Assembly (NCBI RefSeq): GCF_000018285.1
Contig: NC_009901.1
Span: forward strand, 3,099,001 to 3,163,000
Direction: 5' to 3'
Origin: Shewanella pealeana ATCC 700345
GTDB lineage: Bacteria > Pseudomonadota > Gammaproteobacteria > Enterobacterales > Shewanellaceae
Length of the DNA stretch: 64,000 bases
The notes under the pieces were generated by a model that saw nothing but the letters and a program-made list of their open reading frames with translations, had not been told where the DNA came from and did no database searches. The position numbers and the translations under genes are program-made. Position 1 is the first letter of the stretch. Each line of letters starts with the position of its first letter. Shown here one piece after another: positions 9,354 through 19,297 of the stretch.

Positions 9354-10643
9354 TTAGCGGAAGTTTTCCATCACCTTGTAATACATCATCCCCAGCGCTA
9401 AAGCTTGATTACCAAACCATTCATTAAGTGGGATCCGGTAATGGGACATCTGTGCAAACAAATCAAACTCTTGCAGCTCTCCGGCTACAGCATTAGCCAT
9501 AATTTCCCCCATAATATGCGATGTCGCTACACCATGTCCTGAATAACCTTGGCAGTAATACACATTGGGTGACACTTTGCCTAACTGAGGGATACGATTA
9601 AGCACTATCCCCGCCATACCCGTCCAACCAAACTCAATATCCACGCCTTTAAGTTGTGGAAAGGTCCGCTCAATCGCGGGTCGTAACTCTCCAGCAACGT
9701 CTTTGGAATCTCGACCCGAATAATTAGTACCACCGCCAAACATCAAACGGTTATCGGCAGTTAAACGATAATAATCCAGCACGAAACGAGTGTCGTATAC
9801 GGCAACATCTTTGGGAATTAAACTCATCGCCAGTTCTGGTGATAGCTGAGCCGTCGCACAATTACCCAAGGATGCAGGAAACAACATGCCGCGTAATTTT
9901 TTACGAGCAAGTTTATGATATGCATTACCAGCTAACACTACCCGATTAGCCACCACTTTACCTTTGGCTGTCGTCACCGTTGCTAATGTGCCATCATCGA
10001 TATCTACAACTGCAGAATGCTCAAAAATTAATGACCCAAGGCTTTCTGCAGCCCTCGCCTCACCAATACAAAGGTTAACCGAGTGTAGATGCATATTGCG
10101 TTTGTTAAGTAGTCCGCCGTGATATAAAGGCGTATCAATATAATCGGCTAATTCCGGTTTGTTCAGCATAGCCAATTCACTTTCCATACCTCTAAGGCAC
10201 GCTTCGGCATAGGTTTTTTCAAGCTCTTTTAAGTGGCTAGGCTTGTAGGCTGTATGCAGATGACCAAACTTTAAGTCACAGGCAATATCATACTTTTTGA
10301 CTCGTTCTTTAATGATCTCATGCCCACGCCAGCGCATATTCCAAACATACTGCTCTGCATCACTACCGATCCGGCTTCTAAGCTGTTTTGTCATCGCCTC
10401 ATCGCCAGAAAGGCTTCCCGTTACCTGACCACCATTGCGACCTGTCGCGCCCCAACCAATTTTATTCGCCTCGAGCAAGGCAACTTTATAGCCTTTCTCT
10501 GAGAGCTCTAACGCCGTCGCGACCCCAGTAAAGCCTCCACCAACTATTACTACATCGACTCTAAGCTCCCCCTCTAGCTCTGGATATTGGGTTTCCTCAT
10601 TGATCGTAGCGTTATAATACGAGTTGCAGCGTGGCTCAGACAT
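9354..10643 (-). CDS. puuB: FAD-dependent amine oxidoreductase, PuuB/OrdL-like
   Basis: A DAO-family flavoenzyme resembling gamma-glutamylputrescine oxidase of the Puu putrescine pathway. It has the Rossmann FAD motif VVIVGGGFTGVATALELSEKG, then GWGATGRNGGQV, LDYYRLTADNRLMFGGG and the C-terminal YYCQGYSGHGVATSH. With the ATG at 10643 (AAAGGA six bases upstream) it is 429 residues; E. coli PuuB is 426. The open frame goes on to 10700, but those extra residues have no family match. No other Puu genes are nearby, so the substrate is uncertain. Upstream lies about 290 bp without genes. Confidence 0.85.
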   Translation of the reverse strand: MSEPRCNSYYNATINEETQYPELEGELRVDVVIVGGGFTGVATALELSEKGYKVALLEANKIGWGATGRNGGQVTGSLSGDEAMTKQLRSRIGSDAEQYVWNMRWRGHEIIKERVKKYDIACDLKFGHLHTAYKPSHLKELEKTYAEACLRGMESELAMLNKPELADYIDTPLYHGGLLNKRNMHLHSVNLCIGEARAAESLGSLIFEHSAVVDIDDGTLATVTTAKGKVVANRVVLAGNAYHKLARKKLRGMLFPASLGNCATAQLSPELAMSLIPKDVAVYDTRFVLDYYRLTADNRLMFGGGTNYSGRDSKDVAGELRPAIERTFPQLKGVDIEFGWTGMAGIVLNRIPQLGKVSPNVYYCQGYSGHGVATSHIMGEIMANAVAGELQEFDLFAQMSHYRIPLNEWFGNQALALGMMYYKVMENFR

Positions 10644-10991
10644 CTTCATTCCTTTTGAGTAATCTGTTACTTCTTGTTTTATATTTTTTACACTTCTCAC
10701 CTTTTGTTCAGTATATCCATCTAACTAGGCAGGTCAAGGCTTGAAAAAAAGCAATATTTAAAATAAAAAATTAATAACTTTTTTGAAATCCATAGTCACT
10801 AAATGATTGCTGATGTTTTGCCCCTTCATGTTAAGTGCAGTCACTTGTCTATACAGATTTCAACGACTATCTTCAATAGTGAATGTCTTCGCTATCAAAC
10901 ACTCAATTTCGTGTTTTCGAAAGTAAGTCTCGGAGCGTCCAACGACTTCGACAGGTATAGCAATAACGATTGAATGACAAAGGAAAGTGAT

Positions 10992-11324
10992 ATGAAAAAA
11001 CTTGGTATCGCACTCATCGCGTTAGTACTCAGTGCTTGCGCCTCTTCTCCTGCGACGTGGAAAGGTATGTCTGAAAGAGACATTGCAGCATGGAAAGATA
11101 TTGGCTTTAATGCTGAGCAAGCTCAGGCTTGGAAAGGCGCAGGGTTTAATGCTGAGCAGTCGAGCGGATGGGCAAAAGCTGGCTTTAATTTGGAGAATGC
11201 CCAGAGCTGGAAAAACCAATCTTTTAATCCAGAAGAAGCGAAAAGTTGGAAGACTAGCGGTTTCGACGTAGAGACAGCCGTTGAGTCTCGGGATCAAGGG
11301 CTTACGCCCGTTAAGGTTGAATAA
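10992..11324 (+). CDS. Small lipoprotein with five 13-residue W-x-x-x-GF repeats
   Basis: A 110-residue predicted outer-envelope lipoprotein: MKKLGIALIALVLSAC is a signal with the lipobox LSAC. The mature part is almost entirely five degenerate 13-residue repeats: AWKDIGFNAEQAQ, AWKGAGFNAEQSS, GWAKAGFNLENAQ, SWKNQSFNPEEAK and SWKTSGFDVETAV. Trp opens each unit and (G/S)F sits at positions 6-7, so each repeat could be a short helix-turn unit with regular aromatic packing. I do not recognise the family. The ATG at 10992 has AAAGGA upstream, inside the spacer after a possible earlier in-frame start at 10974. It stands alone, with a terminator after it. Confidence 0.8.
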   Translation: MKKLGIALIALVLSACASSPATWKGMSERDIAAWKDIGFNAEQAQAWKGAGFNAEQSSGWAKAGFNLENAQSWKNQSFNPEEAKSWKTSGFDVETAVESRDQGLTPVKVE

Positions 11325-11333
11325 GCATCCCCG

Positions 11334-11372
11334 CATCATAAAGGCACATTGGTATACGTGCCTTTATGATTT
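11334..11372. terminator. Bidirectional terminator between the lipoprotein and crbS
   Basis: ATCATAAAGGCAC and GTGCCTTTATGAT form a 13-bp perfect stem around a short AT-rich loop, placed between convergent genes and followed by TTTTT. Confidence 0.9.
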
Positions 11373-11389
11373 TTAGACCTTTGAGTAAA

Positions 11390-14300
11390 TTATTTTTTCC
11401 TTACTAGGCTTGAGATTAATGCCCTTAAAGCGGCAGGCTTGACCATCTTTGCCATATAATGATAACCACGGCGCTGCATATCGTCTATCAACTCCTTTTG
11501 GGTGTTGGCGGTGATCAAAATACCTGGTAGGTGCTCACCATACAGGTTTCTAATACCGTCCATGGCATCGACACCATTTTGATCGTTATCCAAATGATAG
11601 TCAGCAAGGATAATATCGGGGGCTACCCCTTTTAATCCGAGCTTGATGCGAGCATCAGCCAAATCACTTGCACATATCACTTCGCACTGCCAACGGCTTA
11701 ATAAACTCTCAAGTCCGGCTAAAATTGCCTCCTCGTTATCGATACACAGCACCTTAACTCCCGCTAGAGGCTGTAACAATGAAGGCTCTTTTTTAAGTTT
11801 AGGTGCAGTATTTTCTTTACCTATTGGTACTCGAATAGAGAACATAGAGCCTTTACCCAGTTCAGATCTGACATTGATCTCATGGGATAGCACTCGGCTG
11901 ATCCTATCTGCAATCGCTAAGCCTAACCCTAAGCCGCTCACACTCTTGCTCTCAGGGTTATCCAGCCGTTTAAACTCTTTAAAAATCTCGGTTGTTTCAC
12001 TCTCATCGATACCACAACCTGTGTCTATAACTTGGATCTCCAGTTCATCACCACGGCGTCGACAACCTAATAAGACTCGATTGCCCTTAGCGTACCGATA
12101 AGCATTTGTTAGGAAATTTTGCAGTACACGTCGCAACAGACTCGCATCTGAATTGATGGTTGCCGAGCTTGGGACATAGTTAAATTTGATTAAACAATCC
12201 TTAGACATTGCATCAAACTCGACCGCTAAACCATCGATTAAATCAGCAATAGCAAAATCACGTCGATTAACTTCTACCATATCGGAGTCAAGCTTAGAGA
12301 TATCCAATAGGTCGGTAAGCAGCTCTCCTGCAATCTTCAGTGAGCTGTTAACATGGTTGAGGGTCGTTTTCCCCTCTTGATCGAGATTTGGATATTGCGA
12401 TAAAGAGGCGGTAAACAGCCGTGCTGCATTTAACGGCTGCATTAAATCATGACCTACTGCTGCTAAGAAGCGACTTTTAGACGCATTAGCCATCTCCTCT
12501 TGAGCCTTAGCCTCAAGCAGCTTGCTATTGAGCATAGATAGCTCATAGGTACGCTCTTGAACTCTGGCCTCTAAAGTTTCGTTTGCTTGCTGCAGTGCTT
12601 TGGCTTGCAGACGATATTGAGTAATATCGGTAAAGGTCATCACAAAACCACCACTGGGCATTGGGTTGCCTTGAATTTTAATAACCTTGCCATCTTTGCG
12701 TTGCCGCTCGGAAACGTGTGGCGTGCCATTGCGCATATGTTGTACTCGCTTTTCAACTTGCGCCTCTATGTCTCCTACACCACAAAATCCTCGGGCTGCA
12801 TTAAAGCGCACCACGTCGCTAATTGGCATCCCAGCTTGGAGGAAATGCTCAGGATAATTATATAGCTCTGCGTATTTATAGTTCCAAGCCACCAAATTAA
12901 GATCTTTATCAACCACACTCATGCCTTCATAGGCGTGCTCTATAGCGCCACGTAGCATATCTTGGCTTAAAATTATCTTCGAGGAGGCTTCATCGACCAA
13001 GCTAAACACTTCATCTAGGGCTAAATCACGTCCTTGTAGCACAGAGTCAAGCACCAAGGAGGCGCTAGAAGCCCCTAATACTCCGGCTAACATATGCTCT
13101 GTATGGGCGATAAGTTCTGGCGGCGCCACTTTATGCCAGCTATCACTTTTTACCGCCTCTTCTGAGAATGCAGAAAAGCTCTCGTAGGCGCGAGTAGGGC
13201 TCACAAAGCGACTGGCTAAAATAAGTAAGTCTTGCTGTGAAACCGGGCTACTCTTTCTATTAATATCTTTCTTAAGTTGTCCAGGGGTTACAAATGCGCT
13301 CGCCTGCATTCGCTCTGCCACTCCAGCTCTAAACCAGATAGAGCCCAACATATAACAGGCACAGTTTGCTAATAACGCAATGAGAATGTCGCGCACATTA
13401 GGCGTAATCGATTCAAGCAGTACAAACTCAGAAGTGACAATCGTCGGCGAGTTCACCACACCTTGTAATAAGATGTAGCACCAACAACTAAAACCCACTG
13501 CAAGCCCTAAAAATACACCACTGCGATTTCCATGCTTCCAGTACATACCACCTATAAGCGCAGGTGCTAACTGAGCAAAAGCGCCAAAAGAGAGCATACC
13601 CAGTGATGAAAGCGAGTCACTATCCATAAATGATAGATAGCTAAAGTAACCAAGCCCCAAAATCAGAACGATTGCCAAACGTCTTGCGTTAAGTAGCAAT
13701 TGGGAAAACTGGCTAAAATTTTTCTCTCTTATCTGACCAGTACGCAGCATCAATGGCACTAACCACTCATTACTCACCATCACACTAATGGTTACTACGG
13801 CGACAATCACCATGCCAGTTGCCGCAGAAAGCGTCCCTAAGAGCGCTACGACCGCAAGCCAGGGCTGATTAAGAGCTAAAGGAAGGTTTATTACATACGT
13901 ATCGGCTGCAACTGCGTCACCCAGTAAAAGCTGCCCAGCCAATGCTAACGGCGCGACGAACATGCCAAACAACACTAAGTAGAGTGGAAATAACCAGCGC
14001 GCTTTAAGTATAGTGCTCTCATTTTCACACTCCACCATCATCACGTGAAACTGGCGTGGCATACAGAGAAAAGCCGCCATCCCAACCAGTAACTCAGGCG
14101 TAAGCGACTCTAAGCGAATATTGGGCTCATTAATTAAGTCTCGCTCTGTGGCTTGCTGCCAGATATCGCCAAAACCATCAAAGACACCGAAACTAATCAC
14201 AATACCTACCAGCAAGAACGCTCCGAGCTTCACCAGAGACTCAAAGGCGATCGCCAACATCATGCCAGGGTTATGTTCAGTTGCGTCAAGTTTTCTCGTA

Positions 14301-14818
14301 CCAAATAAAATGGCAAAAATGGCCAAGATGGCAGTGATAATTAGTGATACTTTAGCCCCATCGAATAACTCACCATAGGGCTGAAAAAGATTAAGACTAA
14401 ACACCATAGCTTTAAGCTGCAGTGCGATATAAGGCATTATTCCAAACAGGGCTATGAAGGTAACAATCGCGGCGAGAAGCTGTGACTTGCCATAGCGTGC
14501 GGCAATAAAATCTGCAACAGAGGTGATATTCTGTGCCTTAGAAACAATCACCATCTTACGTAGTAAGCTAAAGCCAAAAGTAAATATTAAGATTGGACCG
14601 ATAAAGATAGGCAGAAATGACCACAGATCCTGAGCAGATTGCCCTACCGTTCCAAGAAAACTCCATGATGAACAGTATACTGCGAGACTTAAACCATAGA
14701 CCCAAGTTTGTATGCGTTTAGTGATGCCGCCAAACCAGCGCTCAGCGCCCCAAGCGATTAGAAACAGCAGCAGCACATAAACAATGGCAATGGTGCCAAC
14801 TAACACGGTCAAGTTCAT
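11390..14818 (-). CDS. crbS: Hybrid sensor histidine kinase with N-terminal sodium/solute symporter domain, CrbS-like
   Basis: A 1,142-residue inner-membrane protein. Residues 1 to about 500 form a multi-span SSS/PutP-like transporter region (e.g. ATGMVIVAVVTISVMVSNEWLVPL). A PAS region follows around 620-745 (LRGAIEHAYEGMSVVDKDLNLVAWN). The kinase core has FLAAVGHDLMQPLNAAR with the phospho-His near residue 790, the N-box NFLTNAYRYAKGN, and G-boxes DTGCGI and GLGLGLAIADRIS. The C-terminal receiver has its Asp in IILADYHLD near residue 1073. This fused architecture is that of CrbS, which with CrbR controls acetate scavenging through acs. Here acs is divergent from it and crbR lies about 2 kb from its stop. 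Whether the symporter part transports acetate or only senses is not visible. Confidence 0.92.
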   Translation of the reverse strand: MNLTVLVGTIAIVYVLLLFLIAWGAERWFGGITKRIQTWVYGLSLAVYCSSWSFLGTVGQSAQDLWSFLPIFIGPILIFTFGFSLLRKMVIVSKAQNITSVADFIAARYGKSQLLAAIVTFIALFGIMPYIALQLKAMVFSLNLFQPYGELFDGAKVSLIITAILAIFAILFGTRKLDATEHNPGMMLAIAFESLVKLGAFLLVGIVISFGVFDGFGDIWQQATERDLINEPNIRLESLTPELLVGMAAFLCMPRQFHVMMVECENESTILKARWLFPLYLVLFGMFVAPLALAGQLLLGDAVAADTYVINLPLALNQPWLAVVALLGTLSAATGMVIVAVVTISVMVSNEWLVPLMLRTGQIREKNFSQFSQLLLNARRLAIVLILGLGYFSYLSFMDSDSLSSLGMLSFGAFAQLAPALIGGMYWKHGNRSGVFLGLAVGFSCWCYILLQGVVNSPTIVTSEFVLLESITPNVRDILIALLANCACYMLGSIWFRAGVAERMQASAFVTPGQLKKDINRKSSPVSQQDLLILASRFVSPTRAYESFSAFSEEAVKSDSWHKVAPPELIAHTEHMLAGVLGASSASLVLDSVLQGRDLALDEVFSLVDEASSKIILSQDMLRGAIEHAYEGMSVVDKDLNLVAWNYKYAELYNYPEHFLQAGMPISDVVRFNAARGFCGVGDIEAQVEKRVQHMRNGTPHVSERQRKDGKVIKIQGNPMPSGGFVMTFTDITQYRLQAKALQQANETLEARVQERTYELSMLNSKLLEAKAQEEMANASKSRFLAAVGHDLMQPLNAARLFTASLSQYPNLDQEGKTTLNHVNSSLKIAGELLTDLLDISKLDSDMVEVNRRDFAIADLIDGLAVEFDAMSKDCLIKFNYVPSSATINSDASLLRRVLQNFLTNAYRYAKGNRVLLGCRRRGDELEIQVIDTGCGIDESETTEIFKEFKRLDNPESKSVSGLGLGLAIADRISRVLSHEINVRSELGKGSMFSIRVPIGKENTAPKLKKEPSLLQPLAGVKVLCIDNEEAILAGLESLLSRWQCEVICASDLADARIKLGLKGVAPDIILADYHLDNDQNGVDAMDGIRNLYGEHLPGILITANTQKELIDDMQRRGYHYMAKMVKPAALRALISSLVRKK

Positions 14819-14917
14819 TAGTGTTCTCTTTTTTTAATTCTATTTTGCGGTAAATAACGAATGAAATCCAGCCGAATTAAAATTACAACCAATTAAAAAA
14901 TAAGGATATTTAATTAC

Positions 14918-14931
14918 TAGACCAAGGTCTA
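14918..14931. promoter_or_regulatory. Palindrome upstream of acs (candidate CrbR box)
   Basis: TAGACC-AA-GGTCTA with perfect 6-bp arms, 64 bp upstream of the acs ATG and inside the crbS/acs divergent spacer. It shares its layout with the palindrome upstream of crbR. Binding by CrbR is inferred. Confidence 0.55.
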
Positions 14932-14994
14932 ATAGAGAAATAACCCCTTCCCAATCCATACTCAGCTTACGCATTATTAGATAAGGGAAGCCAA

Positions 14995-16947
14995 ATGAGC
15001 ACGCAGTCTCTCTATAAAGTACCAAGTGAAATCGCTGCAAACGCACTTGTAAACGATGAACAATATAAAAAAATGTATCAGGAGTCGATTGTAAACCCTG
15101 AAGGTTTCTGGAGAGAACACGGTAACCGTATCGACTGGATCAAACCTTTTACTAAGGTAAAGAAAACCTCATTCGATGACCACAATCTATTTATCAAGTG
15201 GTTCTATGACGGCACGCTCAATGCCTCTGCTAACTGTTTAGACAGGCACCTTGAAAACAATGCCGATAAATTAGCAATTATCTGGGAAGGTGATGACGCT
15301 AAAGATCAGCGCACTCTAACTTACGGCCAGCTTCACGCCGAAGTTTGTAAATTCGCTAATGCACTTCGTAGCCAGGGTGTACGTCGAGGCGATGTTGTGA
15401 CTGTTTACATGCCTATGGTGCCAGAGGCCGCAGTCGCCATGCTTGCATGTGCCCGAATTGGTGCAATTCATTCGGTTGTATTTGGTGGCTTCTCACCGGA
15501 CTCTATTGCTTCTCGCGTTATCGATGGCAACTCAAAAGTCGTCATCACTGCCGATGAAGGCGTTCGTGCCGGCCGTATCATTCCTCTAAAAGCCAATATT
15601 GATGAAGCCCTTTCTCACCCTGATGTCAATTGCGTCGAAAAAGTGATCGTGATGAAACGCACAGGCGGTGATATTAACTGGGTAGAAGGTCGTGATATCT
15701 GGTGGGGATCTTTAATGGAGACCGCATCTGAGCATTGCATTCCTGAAGAGATGGGTGCCGAAGATCCGCTATTCTTACTCTATACCTCGGGCTCCACCGG
15801 TAATCCTAAAGGTGTGCTGCACACTACAGGTGGTTACATGGTTTATGCGGCCATGACTCACGAGTACGTATTCGACTATAAAGAAAATGAAGTCTATTGG
15901 TGTACGGCTGATGTTGGCTGGATCACAGGCCACTCTTATATGGTCTACGGACCACTCGCCAATGGCGCGACAGTGCTTATTCACGAAGGTGTACCAAACT
16001 ATCCAACCCCTGCACGCTTAGGTGAGATGGTTGACCGTCATAAAGTAAACATTCTATATACGGCTCCAACCCTTATTCGCGCACTCATGGCTGAAGGCAA
16101 AGAACAATTCGAAGGGTTTGACGGTAGTTCGTTACGTATTATGGGATCTGTCGGTGAGCCGATTAACCCAGAGGCTTGGCGCTGGTATAACGATGTTATT
16201 GGCCATGAAAAATGCCCAATCGTAGATACTTGGTGGCAGACTGAAACTGGCGGCATCTTGATCAGCCCGCTACCAGGTGCCACAGATACCAAACCTGGAT
16301 CCGCGACTCGCCCATTCTTTGGCGTACAGCCGGCTCTTGTCGATAATATAGGTAATATCGTCGAAGGAGCTAACGAAGGTAACTTAGTTATCTTAGACTC
16401 TTGGCCTGGACAGATGCGTACGGTATTCGGCGACCACGACAGATTCGTACTCACCTACTTTAAAACCTTCAGAGGCATGTACTTTACAGGTGATGGCGCT
16501 AGGCGTGATGAAGATGGTTACTACTGGATCACCGGCCGTGTGGATGATGTGATTAATGTGTCGGGGCACCGCTTAGGTACTGCAGAAGTAGAAAGCGCAT
16601 TGGTCGCCCATGAACTCGTTGCCGAAGCCGCTGTAGTAGGTTACCCCCATGACATTAAGGGCCAAGGTATTTACGCCTATGTCACCTTAACTAAAGGCTC
16701 GGTTGAAACAGAGGAGCTTCGTCAAGAACTGAGACAGTGGGTTCGTAAAGAGATTGGCGCACTGGCAACGCCAGATCTTATCCAATGGGCTGGCGGCTTA
16801 CCTAAGACACGTTCAGGTAAGATCATGCGTCGCTTCCTGCGTAAGATTGCCGCAAACGAGGTCACTAACCTAGGTGACTCATCGACTCTCGCAGATCCAG
16901 CGGTAATCGATACCTTGATTGAGACTCGCCTTAATCGCAGCGAATAG
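14995..16947 (+). CDS. acs: Acetyl-CoA synthetase (AMP-forming)
   Basis: Activates acetate with ATP and CoA through acetyl-AMP. At 650 residues it is full length. Motifs: [20 protein letters not shown] (P-loop), [41 protein letters not shown], and [11 protein letters not shown] with the catalytic Lys (about residue 609) that is silenced by acetylation in other bacteria. The ATG has AGGGAAG upstream. It is divergent from crbS and carries the TAGACC-AA-GGTCTA palindrome in its promoter region, so control by the CrbS/CrbR pair is likely. A strong terminator follows. Confidence 0.98.
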   Translation: MSTQSLYKVPSEIAANALVNDEQYKKMYQESIVNPEGFWREHGNRIDWIKPFTKVKKTSFDDHNLFIKWFYDGTLNASANCLDRHLENNADKLAIIWEGDDAKDQRTLTYGQLHAEVCKFANALRSQGVRRGDVVTVYMPMVPEAAVAMLACARIGAIHSVVFGGFSPDSIASRVIDGNSKVVITADEGVRAGRIIPLKANIDEALSHPDVNCVEKVIVMKRTGGDINWVEGRDIWWGSLMETASEHCIPEEMGAEDPLFLLYTSGSTGNPKGVLHTTGGYMVYAAMTHEYVFDYKENEVYWCTADVGWITGHSYMVYGPLANGATVLIHEGVPNYPTPARLGEMVDRHKVNILYTAPTLIRALMAEGKEQFEGFDGSSLRIMGSVGEPINPEAWRWYNDVIGHEKCPIVDTWWQTETGGILISPLPGATDTKPGSATRPFFGVQPALVDNIGNIVEGANEGNLVILDSWPGQMRTVFGDHDRFVLTYFKTFRGMYFTGDGARRDEDGYYWITGRVDDVINVSGHRLGTAEVESALVAHELVAEAAVVGYPHDIKGQGIYAYVTLTKGSVETEELRQELRQWVRKEIGALATPDLIQWAGGLPKTRSGKIMRRFLRKIAANEVTNLGDSSTLADPAVIDTLIETRLNRSE

Positions 16948-16988
16948 TTAATTTTCATCAAGTAAAATATCTATTGTTTGACCTCCCC

Positions 16989-17014
16989 TAGCCCCTCTAT
17001 GAGGGGCTTTTTTT
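16989..17014 (+). terminator. Intrinsic terminator after acs
   Basis: AGCCCCTC and GAGGGGCT arms with a TAT loop, then seven T, about 40 bp past the acs stop. Confidence 0.9.
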
Positions 17015-17130
17015 GTCCCATTTTTCCATCAATATATACAAAAACAATATTAGCCAATATTTTACTTATCCCATGCCAGCAAATATGGGATCATCCCAAG
17101 CATAAACTCGTATTCAATTAGGTTCGTTTA

Positions 17131-18873
17131 GTGCAACTGAGAGATTATCAGCAGCAATCCGTTGACGCCGCCATCAACCATTTCAAATCTAGTTCTGACT
17201 CAGCTTTACTAGTGCTGCCAACCGGAGCAGGTAAGAGCATTGTCATTGCCGAGTTAGCTCGAATAGCCAAGGGGCGAGTACTCATTCTCACCCACGTTAA
17301 GGAACTCGTTGCTCAAAATGCCGAGAAAGTCGGTTTACTGACCACTAAAGCAAAGATCTATTCGGCTGGATTAAAGCAAAAATCAACTGCCGGTAAGACC
17401 GTTGTCGCCAGTATCCAATCAGCAGTGAAACAACCAACTCAATTTGATGAGCCTTACAGCTTGGTCATTATCGATGAATGCCATCGCGTTAGCCCAGATA
17501 AAGACAGCCAATATCAGCAACTGTTAACTCATTTAAAGTCTAAAAATAGTCGCATTAGATTACTGGGGTTAACAGCGACCCCCTATCGTTTAGATTTGGG
17601 TTGGATTTATCGTCATCACTATCACGGCAAGATTGGCAATACTGAAAAACCCGTATTTGAAAAATGTATCTTCGAACTGCCTATGCGTCCACTCATCAAG
17701 AGAGGTTTCTTAAGCCAGCCAAAAATGTTTGATGGGCTCAGTGCGCAATACGACTTTAGTGAGTTAACGGCCTCGCCAACTGGTGAATACAATGAAAAAG
17801 AAGTGAACTCAATACTCAATCATTGTGGCCGAGCAACAACGGCTATCGTTAAACAATTAATTGCACTAGGAGCACACCGTCAGGGGATCATTATTTTCGC
17901 GGCAACGGTCAAACACGCCGAAGAAATTGTAGCTAAGCTTGAAGGTGAAACTGTTGCACTGATCACCGCGAAGACATCACGAGAAGATAGGGACTCGTTA
18001 ATCGGCGCGTTCAAAGCAAAGAAGATCAAGTACCTCGTCAATGTTGCAGTATTAACAACAGGCTTTGATGCCCCCCACGTTGATCTTATTGCTATATTGC
18101 GCCCTACCGCCTCTGTTAGCCTTTTTCAACAAATGGTTGGCCGAGGGCTCAGAATCGATAAAAATAAAGATGAGTGCCTTGTCATTGATTATGCGGCCAA
18201 TGGATACGACCTATTTTATCCTGAAGTCGGACAACCTAAACCCAATAGCAAATGCAAACCTGTACAGGTTCATTGTCCGGTATGCGATTTTGCCAATATC
18301 TTTTGGGGCTTAACCGATAATGATGGCGACATTATTGAACATTTTGGCCGCAGGTGTCAGGCGCTAATAGAAAGAGAGGGACGTAAACAGCAATGCGATT
18401 TTCGATTCCGCTCTAAGTCTTGTCCAAACTGCGGGGAAGAAAATGATATTGCAGCTAAAGTCTGCCAACATTGTCAGTTCGTTTTAGTCGATCCAGATAA
18501 AAGGCTTAAAGAAGTTCTGCAGCAAAAACATCACCACCTGTTTAAATGCCAAAGCATGGTTCTAGAACCGCAAGAAGAACGCTTAGTGGTCCGCTATATT
18601 GACCTCGATGGTAATGACTTCTGCCGTTACTTTAAAATGCAAACTCCGGCACAGATCCGAGCAGTATTTGCGTTGTTTATTTTCCCTCATAGCCGAACGC
18701 CAGGTATAAAACATAAAAAATACCAAACACCACAGCAACTAGCTGATGATGCAAACTTGTTTAGAAAGCCTGATCTGCTATTACTCAAAAAAGGCAAAAA
18801 AGGCTGGGAGCTGATGGAAACAATTTTTGATTACAAAGGCCGATATCAAACCGAGAAAACACATTTCGAGTAA
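17131..18873 (+). CDS. radD: DEAD/DEAH-box helicase RadD (YejH)
   Basis: A superfamily 2 ATPase involved in double-strand-break repair and RecA-linked strand exchange in E. coli. The 580-residue protein (E. coli 586) has Walker A LPTGAGKSIVIAELA, the DEAH-type box VIIDECHRV, motif III LLGLTATP, and motif VI QQMVGRGLRIDKNKDE. A C-terminal zinc region has two cysteine sets: CPVCDFANIFWG and CPNCGEEN...CQHC. The start is a GTG at 17131, giving MQLRDYQQQSVDAAINHF. It is monocistronic between acs and grxA on the same strand. Confidence 0.93.
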   Translation: MQLRDYQQQSVDAAINHFKSSSDSALLVLPTGAGKSIVIAELARIAKGRVLILTHVKELVAQNAEKVGLLTTKAKIYSAGLKQKSTAGKTVVASIQSAVKQPTQFDEPYSLVIIDECHRVSPDKDSQYQQLLTHLKSKNSRIRLLGLTATPYRLDLGWIYRHHYHGKIGNTEKPVFEKCIFELPMRPLIKRGFLSQPKMFDGLSAQYDFSELTASPTGEYNEKEVNSILNHCGRATTAIVKQLIALGAHRQGIIIFAATVKHAEEIVAKLEGETVALITAKTSREDRDSLIGAFKAKKIKYLVNVAVLTTGFDAPHVDLIAILRPTASVSLFQQMVGRGLRIDKNKDECLVIDYAANGYDLFYPEVGQPKPNSKCKPVQVHCPVCDFANIFWGLTDNDGDIIEHFGRRCQALIEREGRKQQCDFRFRSKSCPNCGEENDIAAKVCQHCQFVLVDPDKRLKEVLQQKHHHLFKCQSMVLEPQEERLVVRYIDLDGNDFCRYFKMQTPAQIRAVFALFIFPHSRTPGIKHKKYQTPQQLADDANLFRKPDLLLLKKGKKGWELMETIFDYKGRYQTEKTHFE

Positions 18874-18969
18874 AAATCAGTAAATCGATTAACACGAATT
18901 TAAATATCGATTAGAACAATTGCAATCGCTATGATATAAAGTGTTCAAGCTAAAACTGAGGAAGCTATC

Positions 18970-19236
18970 ATGTTTGTTGTAATTTTCGGTCGTCCAGGTT
19001 GTCCTTATTGTGTTCGTGCTGTACAAGTTGCCGAGCAACTCACAGAAAAGCGCGATGATTTTAAATTTAAGTACGTAGACATTCATGCTGAAGGGATCAG
19101 TAAAGCTGATCTAGAAAAAACAGTAGGTAAGCCAGTTGAAACTGTGCCACAAATCTTTGTTGATCAAGTACACGTTGGTGGTTGTACTGAGTTTGTACAA
19201 TACGTAAGTGACAACGAATTAATGCCAGCTGCATAA
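18970..19236 (+). CDS. grxA: Glutaredoxin 1
   Basis: An 88-residue thioredoxin-fold protein that reduces disulfides using glutathione, including in ribonucleotide reductase. The active site is GRPGCPYCVRA (dithiol CPYC), and the GSH-binding TVPQIFVDQVHVGGCTEF block is intact. GAGGAAG lies upstream of the ATG. E. coli GrxA is 85 residues. Confidence 0.96.
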   Translation: MFVVIFGRPGCPYCVRAVQVAEQLTEKRDDFKFKYVDIHAEGISKADLEKTVGKPVETVPQIFVDQVHVGGCTEFVQYVSDNELMPAA

Positions 19237-19257
19237 GTAAAATGTTCAGATCATCAT

Positions 19258-19286
19258 AAAAAAGGAGGCCAAGGCCTCCTTTTTTG
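19258..19286. terminator. Bidirectional terminator between grxA and the porin
   Basis: GGAGGCC and GGCCTCC form a tight stem with A- and T-runs on both sides, between convergent genes. Confidence 0.88.
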
Positions 19287-19297
19287 CGTTAGATAGA

